A stretch of 53,175 nucleotides of DNA from Methylobacterium sp. (GTDB lineage Bacteria; Pseudomonadota; Alphaproteobacteria; Rhizobiales; Beijerinckiaceae): assembly GCF_019750675.1 (NCBI RefSeq), contig NZ_JAIEOF010000008.1:1-53175 (forward strand), given 5' to 3'. Shown here one piece after another: positions 18,255 through 26,512 of the stretch (its first letter is position 1; every line of letters begins with the position of its first letter). The position numbers and the translations under genes are program-made. Below the pieces are notes generated by a model. That model had not been told where the DNA came from and ran no database searches. It saw only the letters and a program-made list of their open reading frames with translations.

Positions 18255-18278
18255 GGCTCGTGCTTCCGGACACGAGCC
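18255..18278 (-). terminator. Stem-loop after higA
   Basis: GGCTCGTG at 18255-18262 and CACGAGCC at 18271-18278 form a perfect 8-bp stem with an 8-base loop, starting 10 bases after the higA stop. It lacks a U-run. It could limit readthrough from higBA into lepB. Confidence 0.4.
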
Positions 18279-18288
18279 CGTGGCGGGC

Positions 18289-18678
18289 CTACGCCGCGTC
18301 CTGGGCCAGGGGATACGCGCGTGCCAGGACGGTGAGGGGCAGATGCCAGGCCGCATGGATGAGCCGGATCTGCTCCAGCGTCAGGGCCCGTCGCCGGTTG
18401 AGGATCTCCGAAGCGCGCGAACGCGACCCGAGCAGTTCGGCCAGCTCGCCTTGCGAATGCCCGAGGTTCTGTATCGCATAGTTCAGGCAATCGACCGGAT
18501 CGACCGGTTCGATGGTGTGTTCGGTATCCTCGTACGCCTGTATCAACGTCGCCAGGACATCGAATCGATCAGCCTCCGGACTGCCCGCAGCCGGTGGATG
18601 CTCGAAGTAGGGGCGGATCGCATCGATGGCCCAGGTGAGATCCTGATCGGTACGGATCGGACGAATATCCATCATCAC
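18289..18678 (-). CDS. higA: HigA-like antitoxin
   Basis: A 129-residue protein of the HigA antitoxin family (the longer, E. coli-type form). The N-terminal half is probably the toxin-binding, dimerising part (IRPIRTDQDLTWAIDAI). The C-terminal half carries a helix-turn-helix at about 72-100: SQGELAELLG then SRASEILNRRR. It overlaps the upstream toxin gene by 4 bases, the usual toxin-first order of higBA loci. Such antitoxins neutralise HigB and repress their own promoter. Base composition falls below that of the neighbours in the first half of the gene. Confidence 0.88.
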   Translation of the reverse strand: MMMDIRPIRTDQDLTWAIDAIRPYFEHPPAAGSPEADRFDVLATLIQAYEDTEHTIEPVDPVDCLNYAIQNLGHSQGELAELLGSRSRASEILNRRRALTLEQIRLIHAAWHLPLTVLARAYPLAQDAA

Positions 18679-18971
18679 ACGGTCTCCGGATCGATGCGGT
18701 CGTACTCGGCGTGGGTTCCAACGAATTTGATCAGCACGCGATGATATGCGTAGGCGACATGCACGATGAGCCGGAATTCATTGTGTCGAATGTCGAAGAT
18801 CACGCGGTTGTCGCCAACAAAATCGACGCTTCGGCCAAAGAGCTGCCTCACATCGGCTGGTCCGGACCATTCCGCCTGATCCACGAGGGTGTACCATTCG
18901 CGAAGCGGATGCTCGGCACGAGGATGTCTTGCCCAGAACGCGCGCAGCGTCCGCTTCGCGATGATCTGCAT
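18675..18971 (-). CDS. higB: HigB-like mRNA interferase toxin
   Basis: A 98-residue toxin of the HigB family, ribosome-dependent mRNA endonucleases of the RelE fold. The start at 18971 gives [17 protein letters not shown], which matches the conserved start of the family. Other marks are [30 protein letters not shown] and the ending [13 protein letters not shown], including the conserved basic and His residues of the active site. No strong ribosome-binding site precedes it. Its first 124 bases overlap, in another frame, the extended 3' end of acpS. The region is visibly poorer in G and C than its surroundings, which suggests acquisition. Confidence 0.9.
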   Translation of the reverse strand: MQIIAKRTLRAFWARHPRAEHPLREWYTLVDQAEWSGPADVRQLFGRSVDFVGDNRVIFDIRHNEFRLIVHVAYAYHRVLIKFVGTHAEYDRIDPETV

Positions 18972-19444
18972 CGCATCAATTTTCGCATGTTCCACGATTG
19001 GGAACAACATTCGAATTGGTAGCAGCCCTGATTGTGCCTCCAGGGGCTGTCCGGCACCGCCTCGATGATCACGAAGGCCTGAGCCATGGGCGGATCGTCC
19101 GTGAGGGTGATGTGCAGCTTCGGCGCGTGGCCGGCGGGCATCATGGCCAGGAGATGCTCGGCGGCCGCCCCGGTGAGGCGAAGGGTCGGGCGCCCCCCGG
19201 GCAGATTGACCACCTCCATGTCCCGCCAGAACACGCCCCGGGCGATGCCGGTGCCGAGCGCCTTGGCGCAGGCTTCCTTGGCGGCGAAGCGCCGGGCGTA
19301 GGAGGGGGCGCGCGCCGCGCGGGCGTCGCACTTGGCCCGTTCGCCGTCGGTGAAGACCCGGTGGGTGAAGCGCTCGCCGTAGCGGGCGAGCGACTTCTCG
19401 ATCCGGCGGATGTCGCAGAGGTCGGAGCCGATCCCGAGAATCAT
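18848..19444 (-). CDS. acpS: Holo-ACP synthase AcpS with abnormal C-terminal extension
   Basis: Transfers 4'-phosphopantetheine from CoA to acyl carrier protein. Residues 1-131 are a complete AcpS: the Mg-binding Asp8 in [13 protein letters not shown], Glu57 in [16 protein letters not shown], and the normal ending [18 protein letters not shown]. Instead of a stop, the frame continues for 67 further residues (132-198) that are Cys/Arg/Ser-rich and unlike any AcpS, until a TGA inside higB. The tail is best explained by loss of the native stop when higBA entered. The start overlaps the pdxJ stop by 4 bases (ATGA). Confidence 0.9.
   Translation of the reverse strand: MILGIGSDLCDIRRIEKSLARYGERFTHRVFTDGERAKCDARAARAPSYARRFAAKEACAKALGTGIARGVFWRDMEVVNLPGGRPTLRLTGAAAEHLLAMMPAGHAPKLHITLTDDPPMAQAFVIIEAVPDSPWRHNQGCYQFECCSQSWNMRKLMRCRSSRSGRCARSGQDILVPSIRFANGTPSWIRRNGPDQPM
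18988..19006. promoter_or_regulatory. Putative HigA operator upstream of higB
   Basis: TGTTCC and GGAACA form an inverted repeat with a 7-base spacer, ending 16 bases before the higB ATG. HigA-type antitoxins bind such palindromes over their own promoter. No clear -35/-10 pair can be named here. Confidence 0.45.
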
Positions 19445-20202
19445 GCCCGCGCCGCGTCCATGGCGCTGCGCATGTCGCGGATCGCCTGGGGCAGGCCGAC
19501 GAAGATCGCCTCGCCGATCAGCGCGTGGCCGATGTTGAGTTCCGCGATCTCGGGCAGGGCCGCCACCGGGCCGACGCTGTCGAGGGCGAGGCCGTGGCCG
19601 GCATGGATCTCGAGGCCGATTCCCGCCCCGTAGGTGGCCGCGCGGGTGATCCGGCCGAGTTCGTGCGCGGTGCGGGCCCCGTCGCCCTCGGCCACCGCCT
19701 CGCAGTAGCTGCCGGTGTGCAACTCGACCACCGGGGCGCCGAGCCGCCGGGCCGCGTCCATCACCGCCGCGTCGGGCTCGACGAAGAGCGAGACGCGGAT
19801 GCCGGCTTGCCCCAGGCGGGCGATGCGGGGGAGCAGGGATTCGTACGCGCCGACGATGTCCAGCCCGCCCTCTGTGGTGCGCTCCTCGCGCTTCTCCGGG
19901 ACGAGGCAGGCCGCGTGCGGCTTGAGGCGGATCGCCATCCCGATCATTTCGTCGGTGGCCGCCATCTCGAAGTTGAGGGGAACGGTGAGGAGGCGCGCCA
20001 GGGTCTCCATGTCGGCGTCGCGGATGTGCCGGCGGTCCTCGCGCAGGTGGGCCGTGATGCCGTCCGCCCCGGCCGCGACCGCCGCTTGCGCCGCGCGGAT
20101 CGGGTCCGGCGCCGTGCCGCCGCGGGCGTTCCGCACCGTGGCGACGTGGTCGATGTTCACCCCGAGCCGCAGGCGATTCGGGGATGGGGCGGAGGTGGAC
20201 AT
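19441..20202 (-). CDS. pdxJ: Pyridoxine 5'-phosphate synthase
   Basis: A 253-residue TIM-barrel enzyme that closes the ring of vitamin B6, joining 1-deoxyxylulose 5-phosphate to aminoacetone 3-phosphate. The start at 20202 has GGAG nine bases upstream; another in-frame start lies 10 codons earlier without this. Family marks are [17 protein letters not shown] near the N-terminus (including the active-site His), [15 protein letters not shown], and the C-terminal [17 protein letters not shown]. It heads the minus-strand operon pdxJ-acpS-(higBA)-lepB-rnc-era, and it is divergent from the PH-domain gene at 20298. Confidence 0.95.
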   Translation of the reverse strand: MSTSAPSPNRLRLGVNIDHVATVRNARGGTAPDPIRAAQAAVAAGADGITAHLREDRRHIRDADMETLARLLTVPLNFEMAATDEMIGMAIRLKPHAACLVPEKREERTTEGGLDIVGAYESLLPRIARLGQAGIRVSLFVEPDAAVMDAARRLGAPVVELHTGSYCEAVAEGDGARTAHELGRITRAATYGAGIGLEIHAGHGLALDSVGPVAALPEIAELNIGHALIGEAIFVGLPQAIRDMRSAMDAARA

Positions 20203-20297
20203 CGCGGCGGACTCCGAACGGAAACACGGCACCCTGACGGACGGGCGCCCGGGCCCCTACATAGGCGACACGCAGCTTCAGGGGGATACGGCGCGCG

Positions 20298-20672
20298 ATG
20301 GGTTTTCTCGATGGATTGCTCGGCCACGGCAGCGACCTCACGCCCGCGGAGGTGAACGAGCAGCTGACCGGCATCCTCACGCAGGGGGAATCGGTCCAGG
20401 TCGCCTTCCGCATCCTGCGCGACCTGATCGTCTTCACCGACCGGCGCCTGATCCTGGTGGACAAGCAGGGCCTCACCGGCCGCAAGGTCTCGTACATGAC
20501 CGTGCCCTACCGGGCGATCACATCGTTCTCCGTGGAGACGGCGGGAAGCTTCGACCTCGACTCGGAGCTCGCGATCTGGGTCTCGGGCCGGGCCGAACCG
20601 ATCCGCAAGACCCTGAAGCGCGGCGCCAACATCCTGGCGATCCAGCAGGCGATCGCGGCGTCGATCCGCTGA
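20298..20672 (+). CDS. Bacterial PH-domain protein
   Basis: A 124-residue soluble protein that matches the small bacterial pleckstrin-homology (bPH) family. The pattern is a string of short beta-strands ([24 protein letters not shown], described here as residues 34-57, then [21 protein letters not shown]) and a C-terminal helix. [10 protein letters not shown] is the typical bPH core. No signal or membrane segment is present. Members have no settled function; some are involved in stress or envelope signalling. It is transcribed away from pdxJ and lies 167 bases upstream of rpsB. Confidence 0.75.
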   Translation: MGFLDGLLGHGSDLTPAEVNEQLTGILTQGESVQVAFRILRDLIVFTDRRLILVDKQGLTGRKVSYMTVPYRAITSFSVETAGSFDLDSELAIWVSGRAEPIRKTLKRGANILAIQQAIAASIR

Positions 20673-20693
20673 TCGCGACGGCGTCGGCAAACC

Positions 20694-20767
20694 TTGCCTC
20701 GGCGGGCGGGCTCTGTTAAGGCCCCGCCCATTCCACACGCGGAGCCGGCCTCATGCCTGAATGAGGC
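20694..20767 (+). promoter_or_regulatory. Candidate rpsB promoter and leader hairpin
   Basis: TTGCCT at 20694 and TTAAGG at 20716 (16-base spacer) could form a promoter. Downstream, GCCTCAT at 20748-20754 and ATGAGGC at 20761-20767 make a perfect 7-bp hairpin with a 6-base loop in the 5' untranslated region of rpsB. S2 is known to autoregulate rpsB through its leader in other bacteria; a match to that element is not demonstrated here. Confidence 0.35.
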
Positions 20768-20839
20768 GTTTCCGGTGGTCGCCGTCCCTCGGGCGCGACT
20801 GCTTCCTCCGCGGCGGTACCAACCGGAGAGTACACAGAC

Positions 20840-21907
20840 ATGGCCGTTGATTTCACCATGCGTCAGCTTCTCGAGGCCGGCGCCCACTTCGGACACCAGG
20901 CCCACCGCTGGAACCCGAAGATGCAGTCCTACATCTTCGGGACGCGCAACAACATCCACATCATCGACCTCGCCCAGACCGTGCCGGCCCTTCACCAGGC
21001 CCTGCAGGCGGTGAGCGACACCGTCGCCAAGGGCGGCCGCGTGCTGTTCGTCGGCACCAAGCGCCAGGCGGCCGACACCATCGCGGAAGCCGCCAAGCGC
21101 TCGGCCCAGTACTACGTCAACTCCCGCTGGCTCGGCGGCATGCTGACCAACTGGAAGACCATCTCGGGCTCGATCCAGCGCCTGCGCAAGGTCGACGAGA
21201 CCCTCGACGGCGGGGCCCAGGGCCTCACCAAGAAGGAGCGCCTGATGCTCGGCCGCGAGAAGGACAAGCTCGAGAAGGCGCTCGGCGGCATCAAGGACAT
21301 GGGCGGCGTGCCCGACCTGCTGTTCGTGATCGACACGAACAAGGAGCAGCTCGCCATCAAGGAGGCCCAGCGCCTCGGCATCCCGGTGGCGGCGATCGTC
21401 GACACCAACTGCAACCCGGACGGCATCACCTACGTCGTGCCCGCCAACGATGACGCCGGCCGCGCCATCGCCCTGTACTGCGACCTGATCGCCCGCGCCG
21501 CCATCGACGGCATCTCGCGCGGCCAGGGCTCGATGGGCGTGGACATCGGCGCCTCCGAGGAGCCCGTCGCCGAGGAGCTGCCGGCCAACGACGACGCGGC
21601 GGCCTCCATCGAGTCCGGCTCGGTCACCCAGGCCGACGTCGCCGCCCTCGTGGAGTCCACCGAGCACTTCGAGCTGCTCTCGGCTCCCCGCGGCGCGCCC
21701 GACGACCTGTCCAAGCTCCACGGCGCCGGCCCGCAGATCGTGCAGAAGCTCAACGAGGCGGGCATCTACCACTACTGGCAGCTCGCCTCCATGAGCGCCG
21801 ACGACGTCGCCAAGGTCGATGCCGACCTCAAGCTGAACGGCCGCATCGGTCGCGACGGCTGGGTCGAGCAGGCCCGCGGCTTCGTCGAGGCCGCCGCCGC
21901 CGCCTGA
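20840..21907 (+). CDS. rpsB: 30S ribosomal protein S2 with C-terminal extension
   Basis: A 355-residue S2. Residues 1-230 are the standard protein: [40 protein letters not shown] and [14 protein letters not shown]. coli S2 has 241 residues; here a further 110 or so form an acidic linker (about 235-285) and a helix-hairpin-helix-like domain ([20 protein letters not shown], then the [12 protein letters not shown] segment). Such a tail is common in alphaproteobacterial S2 and resembles modules fused to NuoE-type proteins. It is followed by a strong stem-loop and then tsf. Confidence 0.96.
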   Translation: MAVDFTMRQLLEAGAHFGHQAHRWNPKMQSYIFGTRNNIHIIDLAQTVPALHQALQAVSDTVAKGGRVLFVGTKRQAADTIAEAAKRSAQYYVNSRWLGGMLTNWKTISGSIQRLRKVDETLDGGAQGLTKKERLMLGREKDKLEKALGGIKDMGGVPDLLFVIDTNKEQLAIKEAQRLGIPVAAIVDTNCNPDGITYVVPANDDAGRAIALYCDLIARAAIDGISRGQGSMGVDIGASEEPVAEELPANDDAAASIESGSVTQADVAALVESTEHFELLSAPRGAPDDLSKLHGAGPQIVQKLNEAGIYHYWQLASMSADDVAKVDADLKLNGRIGRDGWVEQARGFVEAAAAA

Positions 21908-21966
21908 TCCCGCACCGGCGGCCGGTCATCGGGCCGCCATCGGCGGATCGGACACTGCTTCCTGAA

Positions 21967-21993
21967 GCCCGGCGCTTGTCCTGAGCGCCGGGC
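21967..21993 (+). terminator. Stem-loop between rpsB and tsf
   Basis: A perfect 10-bp GC-rich stem (GCCCGGCGCT with AGCGCCGGGC) and a 7-base loop, 60 bases past the rpsB stop. There is no U-run. It is probably a partial terminator or an RNA-processing site that adjusts tsf relative to rpsB. Confidence 0.5.
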
Positions 21994-22089
21994 TCAGTCG
22001 CTTCAGAAGACTCAACCCCTCAAGAAACGCCGGCTTCGCGAGCCCCCCGGGGCAGCCTCGCATCCGGCAAGACACGGAAAGGACCCGCC

Positions 22090-23010
22090 ATGGCCAACAT
22101 CACCGCCGCACTGGTGAAAGAGCTCCGCGAGAAGACCGGCGCGGGCATGATGGACTGCAAGGGCGCGCTCAACGAGACGGACGGCGACATCGAAGCCGCC
22201 GTGGACTGGCTGCGCAAGAAGGGTCTCGCCAAGGCCGCCAAGAAGGCCGGTCGTGTCGCCGCCGAGGGCCTCGTGGCCGTCGAGTCCGCCGGCCACCACG
22301 CCGCCATCGTCGAGGTGAATTCCGAGACCGACTTCGTCGCCCGCAACGACAGCTTCCAGTCCTTCGTCCGCGAGGCCGCCAAGCTCGCCCTCAACACCGA
22401 CGGAACCCTGGAGGGCCTCGAGGCCGCCACGTTCCCCGGCGCCGCGACGACGGTGAAGGAGAGCCTCGCCAACCTCATCGCCACCATCGGCGAGAACATG
22501 ACCCTGCGCCGCGTCGCCAAGCTCGACGTGACCAAGGGCGTCATCGCCTCCTACGTCCACGGCCAGGTCGCCGACGGCCTCGGCAAGATCGGCGTGCTCG
22601 TCGCGCTGGAGTCCGAGGGCGATGTCGAGGTGCTCTCCGCCCTCGGCCGGCAGATCGCCATGCATGTCGCCGCCACCAACCCGGTGGCGCTCGATGCCGC
22701 CGGCGTCGACCAGGCGACCCTCGACCGCGAGATCAACATCCTGCGCGAGAAGAATGCCGGCAAGCCCGAGAACGTGCTCGCCAAGATCGTCGAGAGCGGC
22801 CTGAAGAGCTACTACAAGGAGGTTACCCTCCTGGAGCAGCCCTTCGTGCATGACGGCTCCAAGACCGTCTCCCAGGTCCTCAAGGAGGCCGAGGGCAAGG
22901 CCGGTTCGCCGGTCAAGCTCACCGCCTTCGTCCGCTATGCCCTCGGCGAGGGCATCGAGAAGGAAGAGGGCCCGGACTTCGCGTCCGAGGTCGCGAGCCT
23001 CTCGCGCTGA
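22090..23010 (+). CDS. tsf: Translation elongation factor Ts
   Basis: A 306-residue nucleotide exchange factor for EF-Tu. The N-terminal UBA-like domain contains [16 protein letters not shown] (14-29), and the exchange core contains [13 protein letters not shown], with the TDF motif that contacts EF-Tu. The C-terminal dimerisation part includes QPFVHD. AAAGGA lies 8 bases upstream of the ATG. The length is normal. The gene follows rpsB, as in almost all bacteria. Confidence 0.97.
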   Translation: MANITAALVKELREKTGAGMMDCKGALNETDGDIEAAVDWLRKKGLAKAAKKAGRVAAEGLVAVESAGHHAAIVEVNSETDFVARNDSFQSFVREAAKLALNTDGTLEGLEAATFPGAATTVKESLANLIATIGENMTLRRVAKLDVTKGVIASYVHGQVADGLGKIGVLVALESEGDVEVLSALGRQIAMHVAATNPVALDAAGVDQATLDREINILREKNAGKPENVLAKIVESGLKSYYKEVTLLEQPFVHDGSKTVSQVLKEAEGKAGSPVKLTAFVRYALGEGIEKEEGPDFASEVASLSR

Positions 23011-23181
23011 GGCGCCGCGCGCCGGTCGATCCGGCGCCGAATGCATCCGAAAACGACCCGGGGGCGGTGGCAGCGATGCCGCCGCCCCTCGACGTTCCGG
23101 CCCGCCTTGGGCTAGACACCCCTCCGCTTCCGTTTGGCTTCCCACCCGAGATCTCGGGCCGGGTTTGAGGGGACTGGCTCG

Positions 23182-23904
23182 ATGCCGGAGACCACACCGT
23201 TTCGCCGCGTCCTCGTGAAGCTCTCGGGCGAGGCCCTGACGGCTCCCGACGGCTACTGGCTGCACCCGCCGACGCTCGCGGGCATCGCGGACGACATCGC
23301 CCGCACCCGCGAGGCCGGCATCCAGATCGCCCTGGTCGTGGGCGGCGGCAACATGATCCGCGGGGCCCGCATCTCGGCCGCCGGCTGGATCGACCGGGCC
23401 ACCGGCGATTCCCTCGGCATGATGGCCACGGTGATGAATTCGCTGGCCTTGGAGACGGCCCTGAACGCCGCCGGCGTTCCGGCCCGCACCATGTCGGCGG
23501 TCTCGATGCCGACGATCTGCGAGACCTACGCCCGCCAGCCCGCCCTGCACCACCTCGACAAGGGGCAGGTCGTGGTTCTGGCCGGAGGGACCGGCAACCC
23601 CTACTTCACCACCGACACCGCCGCCGTGCTGCGGGCGGCCGAACTGCGCTGCGAGGCGGTGCTCAAGGCGACGCAGGTGGACGGCGTCTACTCGGCCGAT
23701 CCGAAGCACGATCCGAGCGCCACCCGCTACGACCGCCTGACCCACGACGAGGCCATCGCCCGCGACCTCAAGGTGATGGACACCGCCGCCTTCGCGCTGG
23801 CCCGCGAGAGCCGCCTGTCGATCGTCGTCGGCTCGGTCCATGCCCCGAGTTCCATCAGGGCGATCCTCACCGGCGAGGCGCCGGCCACCCACGTCGTCCC
23901 CTGA
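23182..23904 (+). CDS. pyrH: UMP kinase
   Basis: A 240-residue hexameric kinase of the amino-acid-kinase fold that phosphorylates UMP. The start at 23182 has GAGGGGA 8 bases upstream; the frame is open 16 codons further without family resemblance. Motifs are VLVKLSGEAL (ATP phosphate loop), VVGGGNMIRG, VVLAGGTGNPYFTTDTAA and KATQVDGVYSADPK. It lies between tsf and frr in the standard order. The 253 bases between it and frr show no gene. Confidence 0.96.
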   Translation: MPETTPFRRVLVKLSGEALTAPDGYWLHPPTLAGIADDIARTREAGIQIALVVGGGNMIRGARISAAGWIDRATGDSLGMMATVMNSLALETALNAAGVPARTMSAVSMPTICETYARQPALHHLDKGQVVVLAGGTGNPYFTTDTAAVLRAAELRCEAVLKATQVDGVYSADPKHDPSATRYDRLTHDEAIARDLKVMDTAAFALARESRLSIVVGSVHAPSSIRAILTGEAPATHVVP

Positions 23905-24157
23905 CCGCGTTCGTCGAAGTGCTCGCCCGTTCGAGAAAAGAGAATGACGCGGGGACGCAAAGCTTGCGGGCGTCGCGCCATGCACAGTGCCGGGGAATTC
24001 CACCCGCGGTAACGGCGCGGATGACGGACCGGGCGATTTCGCGCCGCGTGGGCGCGAACGCCATTTGCGACCCATCTCGTTTTGGTTCATTGAGGCCCAC
24101 GAACGGGCCCCGGCGGCCCGACCCCACCTCCTCCAGTTCGCGTCGGGAACGATCCGC

Positions 24158-24724
24158 ATGGCAGCCATTCCAGAGTTCGACCTGAATGACATCAAGCGCC
24201 GCATGCAGGGCGCCGTCGCCTCGCTCAAGGGCGACCTCGGTTCCCTGCGCACCGGCCGCGCCACGCCGAGCATCCTCGATCCGATCCAGGTCGACGCCTA
24301 CGGGGCGATGATGCCCATGGCGCAGGTCGCCACCGTCAGCGTTCCGGAGCCGCGTCTCCTCTCGATCTCGGTCTGGGACCGCGGCATGGTCAGCGCCGTC
24401 GAGAAGGCCATCCGCGAATCCGACCTCGGCATGAACCCGCAGACCGAGGGCCAGACGATCCGCCTGCGCGTGCCGGAGATGAACGAGCAGCGCCGCAAGG
24501 AGATGGTCAAGGTCGCGCACAAGTACACCGAGGAGGCCCGCGTCGCGGTCCGCCACGTGCGCCGCGACGGCCTCGACCACCTCAAGAAGCTCGAGAAGGA
24601 CGGCGCCATCAGCGAGGACGACGAGAAGCGTCAGGCGGGCGACGTCCAGAAGGCGACCGACCAGTTCATCGCCGAGATCGACGGCGTGCTCGCGGCCAAG
24701 GAAAAGGAGATCATGCAGGTCTAG
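24158..24724 (+). CDS. frr: Ribosome recycling factor
   Basis: A 188-residue protein that splits post-termination ribosomes together with EF-G. It is two-domain and tRNA-shaped, with the marks [12 protein letters not shown] (30-41), the hinge, [14 protein letters not shown], and [15 protein letters not shown] (106-120). GGGA lies 8 bases before the ATG. The length is as expected (185). Further open frame upstream is non-coding in character. Confidence 0.97.
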   Translation: MAAIPEFDLNDIKRRMQGAVASLKGDLGSLRTGRATPSILDPIQVDAYGAMMPMAQVATVSVPEPRLLSISVWDRGMVSAVEKAIRESDLGMNPQTEGQTIRLRVPEMNEQRRKEMVKVAHKYTEEARVAVRHVRRDGLDHLKKLEKDGAISEDDEKRQAGDVQKATDQFIAEIDGVLAAKEKEIMQV

Positions 24725-24752
24725 GGGCCCGCAGGATCGACCTGATACGGTC

Positions 24753-25634
24753 TTGGGACGGCGCGTGATCGACACGAACGACGGATGGGGGAGAAGCGCG
24801 TTGGGTCGCTCAGGGGGCGCGCGTCAGATCGAGGCCGCGAGGGTGAACGGCGCCGAGGCGGTCGCGCGGGGCGCCCCGGATAGCGGGCCGACGGGCTTTT
24901 CCGCGAAGCCGCTCGCCGTGCAGGCCGTGCCCGCCCATGTCGCCATCATCATGGACGGCAACGGGCGCTGGGCGGCCGGGCGCGGACTGCCCCGCGTCGA
25001 GGGCCATCGCCGTGGCGTCGAGGCTGTGCGCCGGGCCGTGCGCTCGGCCATCGACCTCGGCATACGCTACCTGACCATCTACAGCTTCTCGTCCGAGAAC
25101 TGGCGCCGGCCCGCCGCCGAGGTCGCCGACCTCATGGGCCTGCTCAAGCTCTTCGTGCGCCGCGACCTCGCGGACCTGCACGGCAACAACGTGCGCGTGC
25201 GCATCATCGGGGAGCGCGCCGGCCTGAGTGCCGACATCGCAGGCCTCCTCGACGAGGCCGAGGAGCGCACCCGGAGCAATACCGGCCTCACCCTGGTGGT
25301 GGCCTTCAACTACGGCGGTCGCCAGGAGATCCTGCGCGCGGTGCGCCGCCTCGCCAGCGACGTCGCGGAGGGACGCCTCGCTCCCGAGGCCATCGACTTC
25401 GACGCCCTGTCGGGGGCTCTCGACACCACCGGCATCCCGGACCCGGACCTCGTCATCCGCACCTCCGGCGAGCAGCGCCTCTCGAACTTCCTCACCTGGC
25501 AGACGGCTTATGCCGAGTACGTGATCGTGCCGGAATTCTGGCCCGACTTCGACGACGACGCCTTCCGGGCAGCCCTCGACGAATATCATCGCCGCGACCG
25601 CCGCTTCGGCGGCCTCAGCGGCAAGGCCGGCTGA
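24753..25634 (+). CDS. uppS: Isoprenyl transferase (undecaprenyl diphosphate synthase)
   Basis: Condenses isopentenyl units into undecaprenyl diphosphate, the lipid carrier for peptidoglycan and O-antigen. Family marks are [12 protein letters not shown] (63-74, catalytic Asp), [18 protein letters not shown], and the C-terminal [20 protein letters not shown]. The open frame gives 293 residues. The first 58 are extra relative to E. coli (253 residues in total) and low in family resemblance, so the true start may be internal, for example the GTG at 24843. It is 28 bases after frr and 2 bases before cdsA. Confidence 0.94.
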   Translation: MGRRVIDTNDGWGRSALGRSGGARQIEAARVNGAEAVARGAPDSGPTGFSAKPLAVQAVPAHVAIIMDGNGRWAAGRGLPRVEGHRRGVEAVRRAVRSAIDLGIRYLTIYSFSSENWRRPAAEVADLMGLLKLFVRRDLADLHGNNVRVRIIGERAGLSADIAGLLDEAEERTRSNTGLTLVVAFNYGGRQEILRAVRRLASDVAEGRLAPEAIDFDALSGALDTTGIPDPDLVIRTSGEQRLSNFLTWQTAYAEYVIVPEFWPDFDDDAFRAALDEYHRRDRRFGGLSGKAG

Positions 25635-25636
25635 TC

Positions 25637-26500
25637 GTGGCGCCCGGAGAGGCGGCACCCACCGCGCCGCGCGGTCCCTTCGCGGGCCGTGAGTTCCAGG
25701 CCCGGGTGGTCTCGGCGCTCCTGCTCGGCGCCATCGTTCTCTCGGCCCTGATCATCGGCGGCTGGCCGTTCGCGGTGATCTGGCTCGCCGCCGGCATCGT
25801 CTTCGCCGCCGAATGGATCGGCATGAGCGCGACCGCGCCGCGCCGCCTCGTGCTCGCGCTCACCGCCGCGACGCTGTTCGGCCTCGTGCTCTGCCTGCAG
25901 GGGGACGCCTCGTTCGGGGCGGGCCTCGCGGTCGCGGGCATCGGCACGGTCCTGGTGGCGGCCGTGGCGAAAGAGGCCGCCGGACGGTTCCGCGCCGTGG
26001 CCGGCCTCCTCTGCGCGGCCGTGATCGCCCTGGTGCCCACCGCCCTGCGCGACGATCCGGCCATCGGCCTCCTCGGCCCCGCCTGGATGTTCGCCGTGGT
26101 CTGGACCACCGACATCGTGGCCTACTTCACCGGCCGCACCCTCGGCGGCCCCAAGCTCATGCCCCGGGTCAGCCCCAAGAAGACCTGGTCGGGCGCCATC
26201 GGCGGCCTCGTCGGCGGAACGCTGGCGGGGATCGGCCTCGTGGTCTTCGCCCGCGATCACGGCTGGAGCGACCTCGCCACCGCGCCGCTCGCCCTCGTGG
26301 GCCTCCTCAGCGCCGTCGCCTCGATCCTCAGCCAGGGGGGCGACCTCGTGGAATCGGCCCTCAAGCGCCGTTATGGCTTCAAGGATTCGGGCCGCTCGAT
26401 CCCGGGCCACGGCGGCGTCATGGATCGCCTCGACGGCTTCTTCGCCGTGGCCGTCCTGGCCGGCTTCTATCTCATCGCCCGCCGCTTCGTGGCGGCCTGA
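25637..26500 (+). CDS. cdsA: Phosphatidate cytidylyltransferase
   Basis: Makes CDP-diacylglycerol from phosphatidate and CTP, the branch point for all phospholipids. It has 287 residues and begins with GTG immediately after uppS, so the two are coupled. About seven or eight membrane helices are visible between 25 and 280. The family signature is complete at the C-terminus: SALKRRYGFKDSGRSIPGHG followed by GVMDRLDGF. VSPKKTWSG in the mid-region is also diagnostic. Confidence 0.95.
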   Translation: MAPGEAAPTAPRGPFAGREFQARVVSALLLGAIVLSALIIGGWPFAVIWLAAGIVFAAEWIGMSATAPRRLVLALTAATLFGLVLCLQGDASFGAGLAVAGIGTVLVAAVAKEAAGRFRAVAGLLCAAVIALVPTALRDDPAIGLLGPAWMFAVVWTTDIVAYFTGRTLGGPKLMPRVSPKKTWSGAIGGLVGGTLAGIGLVVFARDHGWSDLATAPLALVGLLSAVASILSQGGDLVESALKRRYGFKDSGRSIPGHGGVMDRLDGFFAVAVLAGFYLIARRFVAA

Positions 26501-26512
26501 AGGACCCATCCG

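Noticed and set aside
18131-18490. N-terminal extension of signal peptidase I by 120 codons
   Set aside because: That stretch overlaps higA in another frame and has no membrane or peptidase features.
18131-19100. Transposon or integrase remnants and direct repeats flanking higBA
   Set aside because: I found no such remnants by eye; only the palindromes listed are present.
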